DNA from: Haemophilus parainfluenzae
GTDB taxonomy: Bacteria > Pseudomonadota > Gammaproteobacteria > Enterobacterales > Pasteurellaceae
Direction: 5' to 3'
NCBI RefSeq assembly: GCF_014931415.1
Contig: NZ_CP063121.1
Coordinates: 310,001 to 374,000, forward strand
DNA length: 64,000 nucleotides
Shown here: positions 25,354 through 34,348 of the stretch, piece after piece
Position numbering within the stretch: the stretch's first letter is position 1
Layout of the letters: every line of letters starts with the position of its first letter
Position numbers and translations under genes: made by a program
Notes under the pieces: generated by a model
Databases searched by the model: none
Told to the model about the DNA's origin: nothing
Seen by the model: only the letters and a program-made list of their open reading frames with translations

Positions 25354-28085
25354 TTGTCTTTGTCTAATTGCTTATAAAGTTTATATTGAAGATTTTGTTC
25401 AAATTGTGAGCCGTAGTCAATCATATTCCACAATTCAAACATATTTTCTTGGTGCGTATAATTCAACGTTATCGGATTATGAGTTTGCTTGGTTGGATTA
25501 AATCCGCTAATACTCGCACGCAACGTCATTTGCCCTTTAGGATCGAGCGTCACCGCCGCATGGGAATTTTGCAGTTCCATTTCTTTTAATAAATCTACCA
25601 AAATATTCTCTGTCCAACCGCCTTTTTTCAGCCCTTTCACCATTTCATCCGTTAATTTGATGGACACATTTCCCACTTGTTCTAACGTGCCATTACAAAT
25701 CAAACATTCCTTATGTCCGAGCCAAAATGGCAGGGTCGCATTCGCGCGGCCGGTTAAGGTTACTTGATTATATTGTGCCAAAGCTAACACTTGGGCTAAA
25801 TCGATATTGGTAAAAGAAAGTGTCGCCATTTTACTTTGTGGGAAAGTGAGCTGAGGTACTGTCAATTCACCATCAAATAAGGAAAGTTTCACATTTTTTA
25901 AGATAAGTGGATTTTTCATGGTATTCGGATAGCGCCCGAATAAATCCAATTCCCCATTTGCAACAGAAAGCGCGCCATAGCGAATATTTTTAGTCGAAAT
26001 ATGAATAGGTTTGCCCGCAGCCACTTGTAATGCATCGTTTTCATAATTCATTGGGAAACGAATATTCAAGCCATACACTTCACCATCTGGCATGGTGATT
26101 TTGCCGCCTTTCAGATTCAGCTCTCCGCCCATTTTCACGCCATTGGTATTAATCACGAATTTACTCTGTCCTTTGATGCTTCCCTCATGGATTAACCAGT
26201 TCCATTTTTGTGGGAAGAGTGATTGGAATACTTTTGCGGATTGTTCTTTCCAGCTTATTTCACCTGAAAGTGCACTATTCTGATATACACCCAAAACATC
26301 TAAAGGCCCAAGCGAGCCCGCCTTTAAATCACCTGCAAAATTGAAGTTACCGATACTCTTACCATCAATGCCTAAGCCAAAAACAGGCGAAACAAAACGA
26401 CCGCCATAAGCCAGCTCAATCCAATCAGTTTTCGCTTGTAACAAGCCTCGAATATGTTCTTCTTCATAATCCCAGCGGAGTCGATCTTTAAGTTCCAATG
26501 AAAGTGGCGCCATTTTTACCTCTTTCATTTTGACTTCTTTGGAATGAGCAGAAAGTTGATTTAATTCAATATGATCGGCTTCCCAAAATCCTTTACCTTC
26601 CATTTTGACTGGCGTATTTAAGGATTTCCAGTTTGCACTTCCATTAATAATCCAATCCCAACGGTTTGTCGCTTGTTTTTCCACCGACTGTAACTTATGT
26701 TCTTCATCTCGGAAGTCAAACACGGTTTTAATACCGGCAATAAACTCGTGGGCGTTTCCGTCTAATTTTAAATTGAGATTTTCAAACTGCGGGGTTGTGC
26801 CATTCAACGTTGCTTGCAAACGCCCTTCTAAGCCGTAACGACCGATAATAATGTCATCTAACGGTAAACGAACATGTAATTTGGTATCGGGTTGTACAGT
26901 ATCCATTTTAAAGACCGACCCCGGATAAAAATACACCACGAGATGCGTAAAAATCCCACCTAGATGATAAGTTAAATTGGTGAGTGCCACAGTCGAGTTA
27001 TAACGCAAATCCCCACGTGTTTTCAGCTCAAAATCCAATTCATTATTATCATCGCCACCACCGATTTCGCCATTTTTACCTGAAATCACGATCTCCCCTT
27101 TGCCCATTTCGCCAAAGGTTTGCAAGATCACGTTCATATCAATGCTTAACGGCAATAAGCCTTCTGCCGCACGGTGAATAGATAACCCAAGGAAACCTTT
27201 AATCGGTTGATAGCTGTCGAAGGTCCAATAAAATTTCCCCCATGAAATATCCAAACCGTCTTTGGTAAACACAAAAGGCACATCCAACAACGGTGAATTT
27301 GCTGTTAAATCTTGAACATTTAACTGACCATCCGCCCCTTGCCATGACACTTTTGCCTCGCCTTTGGTTACAGCAAGTTCTGGGTTATTCCAATTGAATA
27401 AAACATTTCCTTGTTGAGGGAGTTGAGAAAGATCGGGCTCAAAATTTGCAGTGAACTGAAGATCATAGGTTTTATCGCCTGCTTGTTTGATATCGGTATT
27501 GCCCGTCCATTGGAAGATCCCATCTCGTGGCGTGACAGTGGATTGATGATGCAGCTCAAGGCCATCATTATTCGCTTGAGCTTCAAGGGCTAATTGGTTG
27601 CCATTATAGTTGGCATCTAACGCCCAATCAGCCGATAAAAAAGGCTGCAATGCGGCTTGTTTCAGTGCATCGGTATTTGTTAATTGAAAGTGTTTAACTT
27701 TGACATCAGAAATAGGTAATGCCGCCCAAAGTGCGGTCAAATTTGGTGGTGTTTTTTCAGCATTATCACTGGGTAAATGGGTTAAACAATCGTAATCTAA
27801 GCTAGCCTTTTCAACGTCAAGACTATGCGTATTCCACCAAGTGAGTTGCGTATTATTGAGGTTTACGAGGGTACATTGTTCTGTTTTCACTTTTAGCTCG
27901 GGCAGCGTTAAACCTGTCGCTTTCCATTGCCAGTCATCAGCTAATTCAATGTGATAATGGGGTGCTAAAAAATGATTTGCAAGTTGTTCCACACGTTTCG
28001 GGGTCGCAAAAACGCGCACTAAGCCAACGCTTACTACGAGCAAGAACAACAAAATAATCAAAGCCCACAGGCAACGCTTTCGCAT
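25350..28085 (-). CDS. ydbH: AsmA-like intermembrane lipid transport protein YdbH
   Basis: A large envelope protein (911 residues) with one N-terminal membrane anchor (residues about 5-28, LWALIILLFLLVVSVGLVRV) and a long beta-rich periplasmic body. YdbH, TamB and YhdP of E. coli act redundantly in carrying phospholipids to the outer membrane. The C-terminal region (GRANATLPFWLG, DPKGQMTLRASISGFNP) fits the DctA-YdbH domain family. Length is close to the roughly 880 residues of E. coli YdbH. It is translationally coupled to ynbE by a 4-bp overlap. Confidence 0.88.
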   Translation of the reverse strand: MRKRCLWALIILLFLLVVSVGLVRVFATPKRVEQLANHFLAPHYHIELADDWQWKATGLTLPELKVKTEQCTLVNLNNTQLTWWNTHSLDVEKASLDYDCLTHLPSDNAEKTPPNLTALWAALPISDVKVKHFQLTNTDALKQAALQPFLSADWALDANYNGNQLALEAQANNDGLELHHQSTVTPRDGIFQWTGNTDIKQAGDKTYDLQFTANFEPDLSQLPQQGNVLFNWNNPELAVTKGEAKVSWQGADGQLNVQDLTANSPLLDVPFVFTKDGLDISWGKFYWTFDSYQPIKGFLGLSIHRAAEGLLPLSIDMNVILQTFGEMGKGEIVISGKNGEIGGGDDNNELDFELKTRGDLRYNSTVALTNLTYHLGGIFTHLVVYFYPGSVFKMDTVQPDTKLHVRLPLDDIIIGRYGLEGRLQATLNGTTPQFENLNLKLDGNAHEFIAGIKTVFDFRDEEHKLQSVEKQATNRWDWIINGSANWKSLNTPVKMEGKGFWEADHIELNQLSAHSKEVKMKEVKMAPLSLELKDRLRWDYEEEHIRGLLQAKTDWIELAYGGRFVSPVFGLGIDGKSIGNFNFAGDLKAGSLGPLDVLGVYQNSALSGEISWKEQSAKVFQSLFPQKWNWLIHEGSIKGQSKFVINTNGVKMGGELNLKGGKITMPDGEVYGLNIRFPMNYENDALQVAAGKPIHISTKNIRYGALSVANGELDLFGRYPNTMKNPLILKNVKLSLFDGELTVPQLTFPQSKMATLSFTNIDLAQVLALAQYNQVTLTGRANATLPFWLGHKECLICNGTLEQVGNVSIKLTDEMVKGLKKGGWTENILVDLLKEMELQNSHAAVTLDPKGQMTLRASISGFNPTKQTHNPITLNYTHQENMFELWNMIDYGSQFEQNLQYKLYKQLDKDK

Positions 28086-28133
28086 AGTTTCCCCAATTAC
28101 GCGATAAATAAATGAACAGAGGCGTATTCTATC

Positions 28134-28610
28134 TTATCTCGTCCCAAATAGCTCAACTAACTTATCCCCAAAGAAATAAAATACTAATCCAAAGGCGACA
28201 ATAATTAAGCCGATAAATTTCGTGATATTGACTTCTCGAATCGGCATACCGATAAGACCAAAATGATCGATAGTAGCTGCAGTAATTAATTGTCCGACGA
28301 TGATAAAAAATAACATCGCGGTAATGCCTAGCTTAGGTGCAAGCAAAACCGTTGTGAACACGACAACTGCACCGAGTATCCCACCAATTAATTTCCACCA
28401 AGGTTGTGAAGGGACGGTTGATAAATTGCCCCATAAATCGGTTTTTACCCAAGCAATAAAAAAGAGAACGATTGTTCCCACTGCAAAAGAAATGAAGGTC
28501 GCGATCACCGCTTCACCACTCATGGCTTTCGCGAGTTGTGTATTAATTGCTGATTGCGAGGCAAGTGCAACACCTGCCGCTAAGGCGATAATGAGATAAA
28601 CAAAAAACAT
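28134..28610 (-). CDS. YdcZ/DUF606-type DMT membrane protein
   Basis: A small inner-membrane protein of the drug/metabolite transporter superfamily. From ATG 28610 it has 158 residues and five hydrophobic segments, with the family feature ASQSAINTQLAKAMSG near the N-terminus. A GGGAG ribosome site 5 nt before this ATG favours it over the TTG four codons upstream. Proteins of this size are half-length members and may pair or dimerise. The substrate is unknown. It lies 48 bp upstream of ydbH on the same strand, so co-transcription is possible. Confidence 0.75.
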   Translation of the reverse strand: MFFVYLIIALAAGVALASQSAINTQLAKAMSGEAVIATFISFAVGTIVLFFIAWVKTDLWGNLSTVPSQPWWKLIGGILGAVVVFTTVLLAPKLGITAMLFFIIVGQLITAATIDHFGLIGMPIREVNITKFIGLIIVAFGLVFYFFGDKLVELFGTR

Positions 28611-28762
28611 CGAAACTCCCAACAGAAAATTTGGCTTATTTTAACCTTTTCCTATTTGTCTTGTCGCGAAATGCTTTCCATTCGATAAAAATCGTCCAAA
28701 AATCAACCGCACTTTGCATTTCATTCATAAATACCTCAAAAGTTGTAAGTCATCTTACCTGT

Positions 28763-28784
28763 TTATTTGATCTCGATCACTATT
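28763..28784. promoter_or_regulatory. CRP-like site upstream of the PTS operon
   Basis: TTATTTGATCTCGATCACTATT closely follows the full CRP consensus; the core TTTGATCTCGATCACT differs from TGTGATCTAGATCACA at three positions. Its centre lies about 60 bp before the predicted transcription start, the class I position. Confidence 0.65.
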
Positions 28785-28798
28785 TGACTATTCTTTAT

Positions 28799-28826
28799 TT
28801 GACGGTAATCTTCAAATCCATACACT
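28799..28826 (+). promoter_or_regulatory. Predicted PTS operon promoter
   Basis: TTGACG (28799-28804) and TACACT (28821-28826) are spaced by 16 bp, with the CRP-like site upstream. The leader before the first gene would be about 78 nt. Confidence 0.5.
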
Positions 28827-28910
28827 AAACTCCATTCAGAGCAATCGTTTGCGTAATGCGTATTGAAAGCAAAATAGACTGATTTTATCAACTCAATGGG
28901 AGGAATATCC

Positions 28911-29879
28911 ATGACCCACATTATCGTTGCAACGCACGGTAAGTTTTCTGAAGAAATCGTCAATTCCGCCGCTATGGTGTATGGCGAAGATGAAAACTGC
29001 CATGTCGTGACTTTCTTACCGGGTGAAGGCGGTGAGCATTTAATCAAGAAATACAATGCGATTATTGCCACACTGCCTGAAAATGAACCGGTGCTCTTTT
29101 TGGTCGATTTATTTGGTGGTAGCCCTTATAACGCGGCAAGCCGAGTTGCCAGTGAAAGGGATAATACCGATATCGTCACCGGCATTAATCTACCGATGTT
29201 GCTAGAAGTACTTGATGCTAAAGATGGCGCTAGCTTAGATGAATTGGTAGAAACCGCGAAAGAAGTCGGGGTCGCTGCCGTGAAATCCTTCCGTCAACCT
29301 AAAGAAAGCAAGCCTGCTCCAACGCCAGCCTCTAAACCAGCTGAAGCACCAAAAACCTCTCCAAATCCAACCGCACTTTCTGGCAATATGAACATTTCCT
29401 TGTTGCGTATTGATAGTCGTTTAATCCACGGTCAAGTGGCAACCTCTTGGGCGAAAGCAGTGAAATGTGAAGCGATTTTTGCGATAAATGATGATGTGGC
29501 GAATGATGCGCTTCGTCGTGATTTATTACTCCAAATCGCGCCTGAACATTTGAAAGCTTATGTGATTCCTGTGGAAAAAGCCATTAAGGTGTATCACAAC
29601 CCGAAATATGCAGGTAAAAATATTCTTTGGTTAGTGACCAACCCAACGGACATCCTGCGTTTAATTGAGGGTGGCGTGAAAATTGATAAGGTCAATGTGG
29701 GCGGTATGACCTATCGCGAAGGCGATAAACTTATTTCTCAAGCCGTTGCCGTCAACCCAACAGATGTAGCGGCATTTAAACAGCTTTTAGATAAAGGCGT
29801 GGAATTAAGCTTACAACAAGTGGCGAGCAGCCCGAAATCAATGCTCACACACAAAGAGCTTGATGCGATTCAATTTTAA
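28911..29879 (+). CDS. manX: Mannose-family PTS EIIAB component
   Basis: A cytoplasmic phosphotransfer protein that passes phosphate from HPr to an incoming sugar. The 322-residue protein starts at ATG 28911 after the strong ribosome site GGGAGGA. The EIIA domain (1 to about 128) has His9 in VATHG, the phosphorylation site. A Pro/Ala/Lys-rich hinge follows (about 129-159), encoding an uptake signal in the residues TAL. The EIIB domain then begins NISLLRIDSRLIHGQV, with His173 as its phosphorylation site. EIIC and EIID genes follow. The sugar is most likely mannose or glucosamine by family, but this is not provable here. Confidence 0.9.
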   Translation: MTHIIVATHGKFSEEIVNSAAMVYGEDENCHVVTFLPGEGGEHLIKKYNAIIATLPENEPVLFLVDLFGGSPYNAASRVASERDNTDIVTGINLPMLLEVLDAKDGASLDELVETAKEVGVAAVKSFRQPKESKPAPTPASKPAEAPKTSPNPTALSGNMNISLLRIDSRLIHGQVATSWAKAVKCEAIFAINDDVANDALRRDLLLQIAPEHLKAYVIPVEKAIKVYHNPKYAGKNILWLVTNPTDILRLIEGGVKIDKVNVGGMTYREGDKLISQAVAVNPTDVAAFKQLLDKGVELSLQQVASSPKSMLTHKELDAIQF

Positions 29880-29897
29880 TTACGAGGACAATTCATT

Positions 29898-30695
29898 ATG
29901 ACAACAATGGAAATTATTTTAGTCACGCTCGTTGCCGCCATTTGCGGAATGGGGAGTGTATTGGACGAACGTCAAACCCATCGTCCTTTAGTTGCTTGTA
30001 CCCTAATAGGCTTAGTATTAGGTGATTTAGAAACCGGTATTATTGTCGGTGGTACCCTTGAATTAGTGGCATTAGGCTGGATGAACGTGGGTGCAGCAAT
30101 GGCACCAGATGCGGCATTAGCCAGTGTGATTGCGACTATCCTTGTCATCAAAGGCGGACAAGATAAAGGGAGCGCATTAGCGATTGCGATTCCGGTAGCG
30201 GCGGCAGGTCAAGTATTAACCATCTTCGTTCGTACTTTAACTATCTTCCTTCAACACAAAGCCGATGATTTTGCCGCAAAAGCGAACTTCCGAGGTATTG
30301 AATTCTGTCACTTTAGCGGCCTTGCATTACAAGCGTTACGCGTGGCAATTCCAACCTTCTTCGTTGCGTTAGTAGCAGGTACGGATACGGTAACCGAAGC
30401 ATTGAACGCGATTCCAGAAGTGGTTACTCGCGGTTTACAAATCGCTGGTGGTTTTATCGTGGTCGTCGGTTATGCGATGGTCATCAATATGATGCGTGCA
30501 GGCGCATTAATGCCATTCTTCTTCCTAGGCTTCGTGATCGCCTCTTTCACCAATTACAACCTTGTAGGTCTCGGTATTTTAGGCACATGCTTAGCGATGA
30601 TTTACATTCAATTAAACCCACGTTTCCATCAATCTACTGCACCACAAGCAGTTGCAAAACGTGAATTAGCTGACGATGAACTTGAAGGACTATAA
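29898..30695 (+). CDS. manY: Mannose-family PTS EIIC component
   Basis: An inner-membrane sugar channel subunit. The 265-residue protein shows the EIIC-Man features GMGSVLDERQTHRPLVACTL and GGTLELVALGWMNVGAAMAPD, with several hydrophobic segments. It lies 18 bp after manX and its stop is 10 bp before the manZ start, so the three are one operon under the CRP-like promoter. Confidence 0.92.
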   Translation: MTTMEIILVTLVAAICGMGSVLDERQTHRPLVACTLIGLVLGDLETGIIVGGTLELVALGWMNVGAAMAPDAALASVIATILVIKGGQDKGSALAIAIPVAAAGQVLTIFVRTLTIFLQHKADDFAAKANFRGIEFCHFSGLALQALRVAIPTFFVALVAGTDTVTEALNAIPEVVTRGLQIAGGFIVVVGYAMVINMMRAGALMPFFFLGFVIASFTNYNLVGLGILGTCLAMIYIQLNPRFHQSTAPQAVAKRELADDELEGL

Positions 30696-30705
30696 GGAAG
30701 AAATT

Positions 30706-31539
30706 ATGACTGAACAAACTAAAAAATCATTAACAAAAGGCGATATTCGTAGCACTTACTGGCGTTCAACTTTCTTGCTAGGTTCCTTCAACTTTGAACG
30801 TATGCAAGCAATGGGTTTCTGTGTATCCATGATCCCAGCCATTAAACGTCTTTACAGCAAAAAAGAAGATCAAGCAGCGGCGTTAAAACGCCACTTAGAA
30901 TTCTTCAACACTCAACCTTGGGTAGCATCATCTATCATTGGTGTTACTGCGGCGATGGAACAAGAACGTGCGAACGGTAACGATATTGATGACTCAGCAA
31001 TCAGCGGGGTGAAAGTCGGTTTAATGGGACCATTAGCCGGTGTGGGTGACCCAATTTTCTGGGGAACATTACGTCCTGTATTGGCCGCACTGGGGGCAGG
31101 TTTAGCCATTACTGGCAGCCTTTTAGGGCCATTACTTTTCTTCATCGGTATCAATCTTTGCCGTGCAGTAACTCGTTGGTATGGTTTCAAATACGGCTAT
31201 GAAAAAGGTACCACAATCGTTAACGATATGGGTGGCGGTCGCTTACAAAAATTGACGCAGGGGGCGTCTATCCTCGGTCTCTTTGTCATGGGCTCACTGG
31301 TATCGAAATGGACAAGTATCAACATTCCATTAGAACTTTCCCGCTATAAAAACCAAATGGGCGAAGAAGTGGTGACCACTGTGCAAAGCGTGTTAAATGA
31401 CCTTCTCCCAGGTCTTGCAGCGTTAGGTTTAACCTTCTTATGTATGTATTTATTACGTAAAAAAATCAACGCCATGTACATCATCTTCGCCTTATTCGGC
31501 GTAGGTATTTTAGGCTATCATTTTGGTGTGTTAGCGTAA
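30706..31539 (+). CDS. manZ: Mannose-family PTS EIID component
   Basis: The second membrane subunit of the EIICD complex. The start ATG at 30706 follows AAGGAAG and gives 277 residues. The family motifs RSTFLLGSFNFERMQAMGFC and GLMGPLAGVGDPIFWGTLRP are clear. With manX and manY it completes a mannose-family permease. A hairpin (TTCCCTC...GAGGGAA, about 31557-31578) separates it from the next small gene. Confidence 0.93.
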   Translation: MTEQTKKSLTKGDIRSTYWRSTFLLGSFNFERMQAMGFCVSMIPAIKRLYSKKEDQAAALKRHLEFFNTQPWVASSIIGVTAAMEQERANGNDIDDSAISGVKVGLMGPLAGVGDPIFWGTLRPVLAALGAGLAITGSLLGPLLFFIGINLCRAVTRWYGFKYGYEKGTTIVNDMGGGRLQKLTQGASILGLFVMGSLVSKWTSINIPLELSRYKNQMGEEVVTTVQSVLNDLLPGLAALGLTFLCMYLLRKKINAMYIIFALFGVGILGYHFGVLA

Positions 31540-31556
31540 TATATTATGATATTGCC

Positions 31557-31588
31557 TTCCCTCTTTCGCTTGAGGGAAGGCAAATTTT
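31557..31588 (+). terminator. Terminator or attenuator after manZ
   Basis: CCTTCCCTC and GAGGGAAGG form a 9-bp perfect stem (about 31554-31562 and 31574-31582), followed a few bases later by TTTTTT. The next small gene starts about 25 bp later on the same strand, so it may receive only read-through transcripts. Confidence 0.65.
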
Positions 31589-31609
31589 TTAGCATGACAT
31601 ATAAATCCT

Positions 31610-31981
31610 ATGAACTGGAAAGATCTCATCAAGCCACCACCGGCTGAAGGCTATATTAAAAATTCATCCAATTTAGTGACCGCACTTTTTGTTCTGGCGG
31701 GCATTCTTTATTACCCCACTAATGGCTATGGCGCCGTCATCGCTTTAATTGCCGCATTAATTGTATTAATCGGACAAAAAATGCTGATTGCTCAAACCAA
31801 TAAAGATTTCACTGAAATGCAATTAGCCGAGAAGCAATTCCAAGAAACCCAAAACAGTGATTACCTTCGCTTTATTGAAGCTCGTGCCACCCAAATGTTG
31901 CGCGACAACAAAGTCCTTTCCGAAAAAGGCAAAAAAGAGCTGGAAAGATTGCTGTCTGTCGTTAAAACGCATTTAGCATAG
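31610..31981 (+). CDS. Small membrane protein of unknown function after the PTS genes
   Basis: I do not recognise the family. The 123-residue product has two hydrophobic segments (about residues 22-37 and 41-62) and then a charged, helical C-terminal tail (TQMLRDNKVLSEKGKKELER) that could form a coiled coil facing the cytoplasm. It carries an uptake-signal core early in the gene. The tail and its place after manXYZ suggest a role beside the permease, but a terminator-like hairpin intervenes and the link is only positional. Confidence 0.6.
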   Translation: MNWKDLIKPPPAEGYIKNSSNLVTALFVLAGILYYPTNGYGAVIALIAALIVLIGQKMLIAQTNKDFTEMQLAEKQFQETQNSDYLRFIEARATQMLRDNKVLSEKGKKELERLLSVVKTHLA

Positions 31982-32099
31982 CTGCTCCAAAATAATCATA
32001 ACTTTTGGCTATATGAAATAAGCTTTTCTTCTTTTTCTTATTTAAGTTAGAAAGGTATTATCAAGCGGAAATTTATGATTTATCCCTTAGGAGTAGTTT

Positions 32100-32645
32100 A
32101 TGTCTCAATTTAAAATTCACACCATTGAATCAGCACCTGAAGCAGCACAAGAAGCCTTAAAAGCCGTACAAAATGCCAATGGTTTTATTCCAAATTTAAT
32201 TGGTGTTCTCGCAAACGCCCCTACTGCACTTGAAACTTATCGCACAGTGGGCGGCATTAATGGTCGTAACAGCTTAACGGCAACAGAACGCGAAGTGGTG
32301 CAAATTACTGCGGCTGTAGTCAATGGCTGTGGTTTCTGTGTAGCTGGCCACACAAAGATCGCTTTAAAAGTATTAAAACTTGAAGAAGAGCTTGTAAACC
32401 AAATTCGTGCAACTGCTCGTATTGAAAGTGAGAAAAAACTCGATACTTTAGCGCGTTTTACTCTTGCTGTTATTTTACAAAAAGCAAAATTAACGGAAGC
32501 GCAGCTTAAAGCGTTCTTTGATGCGGGTTATACCCAAGAAAATGCCATTGATGTGATTTTAGGTGTCAGCCTCGCCACATTATGCAACTATGTGAACAAT
32601 ATCGCTGAAACGCCAATCAACCCTGAATTACAGGCATTTGCATAA
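32100..32645 (+). CDS. AhpD-like carboxymuconolactone decarboxylase family protein
   Basis: It probably acts as a thiol peroxidase-like or redox partner protein. The 181-residue all-helical protein has the CMD/AhpD core with NGCGFCVAGH (Cys77, Cys80, His84), preceded by LTATEREVVQIT, where Glu64 fits the proton-relay position. The CxxC plus His arrangement marks the alkylhydroperoxidase branch rather than true carboxymuconolactone decarboxylases, and no aromatic-degradation genes are nearby. It has a strong ribosome site (TAGGAG) and ends at a dual uptake-signal terminator. Confidence 0.85.
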   Translation: MSQFKIHTIESAPEAAQEALKAVQNANGFIPNLIGVLANAPTALETYRTVGGINGRNSLTATEREVVQITAAVVNGCGFCVAGHTKIALKVLKLEEELVNQIRATARIESEKKLDTLARFTLAVILQKAKLTEAQLKAFFDAGYTQENAIDVILGVSLATLCNYVNNIAETPINPELQAFA

Positions 32646-32658
32646 TCAAGCCAATATA

Positions 32659-32690
32659 AAAAGTGCGGTCCAAAATGACCGCACTTTTTT
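32659..32690. terminator. Dual uptake-signal terminator between convergent genes
   Basis: AAAAGTGCGGTC (32659-32670) and GACCGCACTTTT (32677-32688) form a 12-bp perfect stem with a 6-nt loop. It is made of two opposed uptake cores with flanking A and T runs. Confidence 0.9.
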
Positions 32691-33165
32691 ATTCCTTCAC
32701 AAATTGTTTAATTTGATCTGAATTCAAATGTCCTGGTTGTGCTTTGATAAGGTTTAAATCTTTATCCAATAGCAAATTAAACGGGTAGCCTAATACATTG
32801 GCTCGTTTAATGATTTCACCCTTTTCATCCAATAATACCGTGATATTTTTGTAATCCAGACCTTTATACCAATTGATAAATTTTTGGCTATTTTGTTCGT
32901 TCTTTTGTCCAGGTGAGGCAATTGTAATCACATTAAAATTAAGATTTTTTTCAGCACTAAGATCATCAATTTCCGCTAAACCAGCCAAGCAAATTGGACA
33001 CCAAGATGCCCACATTTTGATATAAAGCGGTTTGCCTTGATATTGTGATAAAGAGACGGTTTGATTATCCAACGTTTTCAACGGAACATCAGCCAAAGAC
33101 ACCTTCTCTTGTGCAAAACTCAATGGACTCAAAAACAATAAAAGTGCGGTCAATATTTTTCTCAT
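32689..33165 (-). CDS. Periplasmic thioredoxin-like protein (TlpA family)
   Basis: A disulfide reductase exported by the signal peptide MRKILTALLLFLSPLSFA. The 158-residue protein has the redox motif WASWCPICL (Cys56, Cys59) and the cis-proline region VLGYPFNLLLD. It lies 9 bp downstream of msrAB on the same strand, so it is probably the electron donor that recycles the oxidised methionine sulfoxide reductase in the periplasm. In Neisseria the same three activities are fused in one PilB protein. No ccdA- or dsbD-type membrane donor is adjacent here. Confidence 0.85.
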   Translation of the reverse strand: MRKILTALLLFLSPLSFAQEKVSLADVPLKTLDNQTVSLSQYQGKPLYIKMWASWCPICLAGLAEIDDLSAEKNLNFNVITIASPGQKNEQNSQKFINWYKGLDYKNITVLLDEKGEIIKRANVLGYPFNLLLDKDLNLIKAQPGHLNSDQIKQFVKE

Positions 33166-33174
33166 TTTTTCCTC

Positions 33175-34236
33175 TTATTTCACAAAGGGAATCAAATCGC
33201 CATAGCCTTGTTTTTCCATTTCATCTAATGGAATAAACTTAATCGATGCGCTGTTGATGCAATAACGTAAACCACCTTTATCACGAGGGCCATCATCAAA
33301 CACATGACCTAAATGGGCATGGCCACTGCGACTCAACACCTCAATGCGAGTCATATTAAAGCTATTGTCTTTTTGATACTCCGCCACTTCAGCGGCAATC
33401 GGTTTGGTAAAACTTGGCCAACCACAACCGGATTCAAATTTATCTTTAGAAGAAAATAATGGTTCTCCCGTGGTGATATCCACATAAATACCCGGCGCGA
33501 AATTATCCCAATATTCGTTACTAAAAGAGCGTTCAGTATGTTTACCTTGCGTCACATCATATTGAAGTGCGGTCAATTTTTGCTTTAATTCTGCATCACT
33601 TGGTTTTGGATATTTTTTATCATCAATTAATGGCTCATCGGCTTTTTTGATGTCAATATGGCAATAACCATTCGGGTTTTTCTTGAGATAATCCTGATGA
33701 TACTCTTCCGCCTCCACATAATTTTTCAGCGGTTCTACTTCAATTTGAATCGGCACTTGATATTTACTTTGTAAGGTTTTTAATGCCGCTTCAATAACGG
33801 CTTTATCTTGCTCATTTTGATAATAAATGCCGGTGCGATATTGTCTGCCTCGATCATTGCCTTGCTTGTTAATACTGGTTGGATCGATAACGCGGAAATA
33901 ATATTGCAGTAATTTATCTAACGAAATTTTATTTGGATCGTAAGTGACTTTCACCGTTTCCGCATGATCTGTCGCATGCAATAATTGGTAGTTAGTGGTA
34001 TCACCTTTTCCATTGGCATAACCAGAAACAGCATCAGTCACGCCTTGAATTCTTTCCATATAAGCTTCTAGTCCCCAAAAACAACCACCGGCAAGATAAA
34101 TAATTTGTTGTTCTTGTTTACTTTCCATTGTCATTTTTTGCTCCTTTGATGATTCTGTGTGATCAGCATACGTTAAACTACTTTGCAAACCGCCAAAAAG
34201 TGCGGTCAATATGAGAAATGTTTTTGTATATTTCAT
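33175..34236 (-). CDS. msrAB: Fused peptide methionine sulfoxide reductase MsrA/MsrB
   Basis: It repairs both stereoisomers of methionine sulfoxide in exported proteins. The 353-residue protein has a likely signal peptide ([20 protein letters not shown], cut near residue 24). Its MsrA domain has catalytic Cys52 in GCFWGLE, and its MsrB domain (about 205-350) has SGCGWPSF and the catalytic RYCINSASI (Cys326). The downstream thioredoxin-like gene is likely its reductant. Uptake-signal cores occur within and just inside the start of the gene. Confidence 0.94.
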   Translation of the reverse strand: MKYTKTFLILTALFGGLQSSLTYADHTESSKEQKMTMESKQEQQIIYLAGGCFWGLEAYMERIQGVTDAVSGYANGKGDTTNYQLLHATDHAETVKVTYDPNKISLDKLLQYYFRVIDPTSINKQGNDRGRQYRTGIYYQNEQDKAVIEAALKTLQSKYQVPIQIEVEPLKNYVEAEEYHQDYLKKNPNGYCHIDIKKADEPLIDDKKYPKPSDAELKQKLTALQYDVTQGKHTERSFSNEYWDNFAPGIYVDITTGEPLFSSKDKFESGCGWPSFTKPIAAEVAEYQKDNSFNMTRIEVLSRSGHAHLGHVFDDGPRDKGGLRYCINSASIKFIPLDEMEKQGYGDLIPFVK

Positions 34237-34348
34237 TTTCTTTCCTTATTATAGAAAAATCTTCAGCTTGCATTTCATTAGACGAAGACAAGCCCATTTT
34301 CTTACAAAATAAGGCAATTTTTTACCGCACTTTGTGCAAGGAACCTTT

